From assembly GCA_934663775.1 (NCBI GenBank), contig CAKUKU010000003.1:1-64000 (forward strand): DNA of 64,000 nucleotides, given 5' to 3'. A program made the position numbers and the translations under genes. Source of the DNA: an uncultured Ellagibacter sp. GTDB taxonomy: Bacteria; Actinomycetota; Coriobacteriia; Coriobacteriales; Eggerthellaceae. This document shows, piece by piece, positions 63,884 through 64,000 of the stretch. The notes under the pieces are model-generated. The model was given only the letters and a program-made list of their open reading frames with translations. It was not told where the DNA came from and did not search any database. How positions within the stretch are numbered: the first letter of the stretch is position 1; each line of letters begins with the position of its first letter.

Positions 63884-64000
63884 ATGACGCGAAGAACGCT
63901 CGCATCATTGGCGCTCGCATTGGCAATGGCGCTTTCATGCGCGCTCTTTTTCGGGTGTTCCCCACAATCCGACTCGCAGGCTTCCACCGACGGTCTGCCC
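63884..64000 (+). CDS. Lipoprotein, N-terminal part only (runs off the window)
   Basis: ATG 63884 begins a signal peptide MTRRTLASLALALAMALS ending in the lipobox LFFGC, then a Ser/Gln-rich linker. 39 codons are visible. GGAGGAGAGGG precedes the start and TTGCCA (63770-63775) with TATACG (63795-63800) may be its promoter. Probably a membrane-anchored extracytoplasmic protein such as a binding protein; not identifiable. Confidence 0.8.
   Translation, partial: MTRRTLASLALALAMALSCALFFGCSPQSDSQASTDGLP

Overview
The window is about 60% GC, with long runs of co-directional genes, GTG and TTG starts, and complete F1Fo ATP synthase, molybdate/molybdopterin, ruvCAB and rplJL loci. Gene content and protein style suggest a Gram-positive, probably anaerobic, actinobacterium of the class Coriobacteriia (Eggerthella/Slackia/Adlercreutzia-like). 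This assignment is an inference; no rRNA gene lies in the window.

Layout. 1-6.4 kb: HEAT-like protein, NAD-type isocitrate dehydrogenase, a large unknown membrane protein, the L10-leader-controlled rplJ-rplL operon and a DUF4013-like membrane protein. 6.4-9.5 kb (minus strand): a Zn/Cd/Pb efflux operon (SmtB-type repressor, free-standing HMA metallochaperone, P1B-ATPase) with a clear promoter/operator. 9.6-13.8 kb (minus): methyltransferase and MacB/FtsX-type ABC transporter. 14-20.1 kb: NSS symporter, threonine ammonia-lyase divergent from ridA, universal stress protein, GNAT, TetR, DegV. 20.2-28.2 kb: molybdenum block (modABC, moaA, moaC) interrupted by an auxin-efflux-type carrier and an MFS exporter. 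28.2-33.4 kb: LMW phosphatase, yebC, ruvCAB behind a LexA-type box, DUF6483-like protein, cold-shock protein. 33.5-39.2 kb: alanine symporter, two flavoproteins, MGMT-like protein.

39.4-44.0 kb is the accessory island. A 4,555-bp segment has inverted ends starting GGGTATGTAAAAT, is flanked by a perfect 8-bp direct repeat (GTAATTTG), and carries four ~22-bp iterons at each end. It has no transposase. Just inside its ends lie 5' stubs of two different DNA-modification genes. Its present cargo is a four-gene redox/acetyltransferase operon opposite a LacI-family regulator. It looks like a non-autonomous transposon whose restriction-modification cargo was replaced, and it sits directly upstream of the tsaC/Sua5 gene.

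44-64 kb is housekeeping again: tsaC, a monoacylglycerol-lipase-like hydrolase next to glpK, rpiB, glyA, upp, dCMP deaminase, the atp operon (small membrane protein, atpBEFHAGDC), a COG0523 GTPase, pcrA, a fused L-serine dehydratase and the start of a lipoprotein gene.

At a second scale the window holds several undescribed palindromic intergenic elements: a pair of homologous ~185-bp elements with shared 30-bp inverted ends (38.5 and 61.8 kb), a 33-bp perfect inverted repeat inside the metal-efflux operon, a tandem 82-bp repeat after yebC, and two more nested palindromes after modC and upp. A shared palindrome ATTCGCGAAT precedes both modA and moaA.
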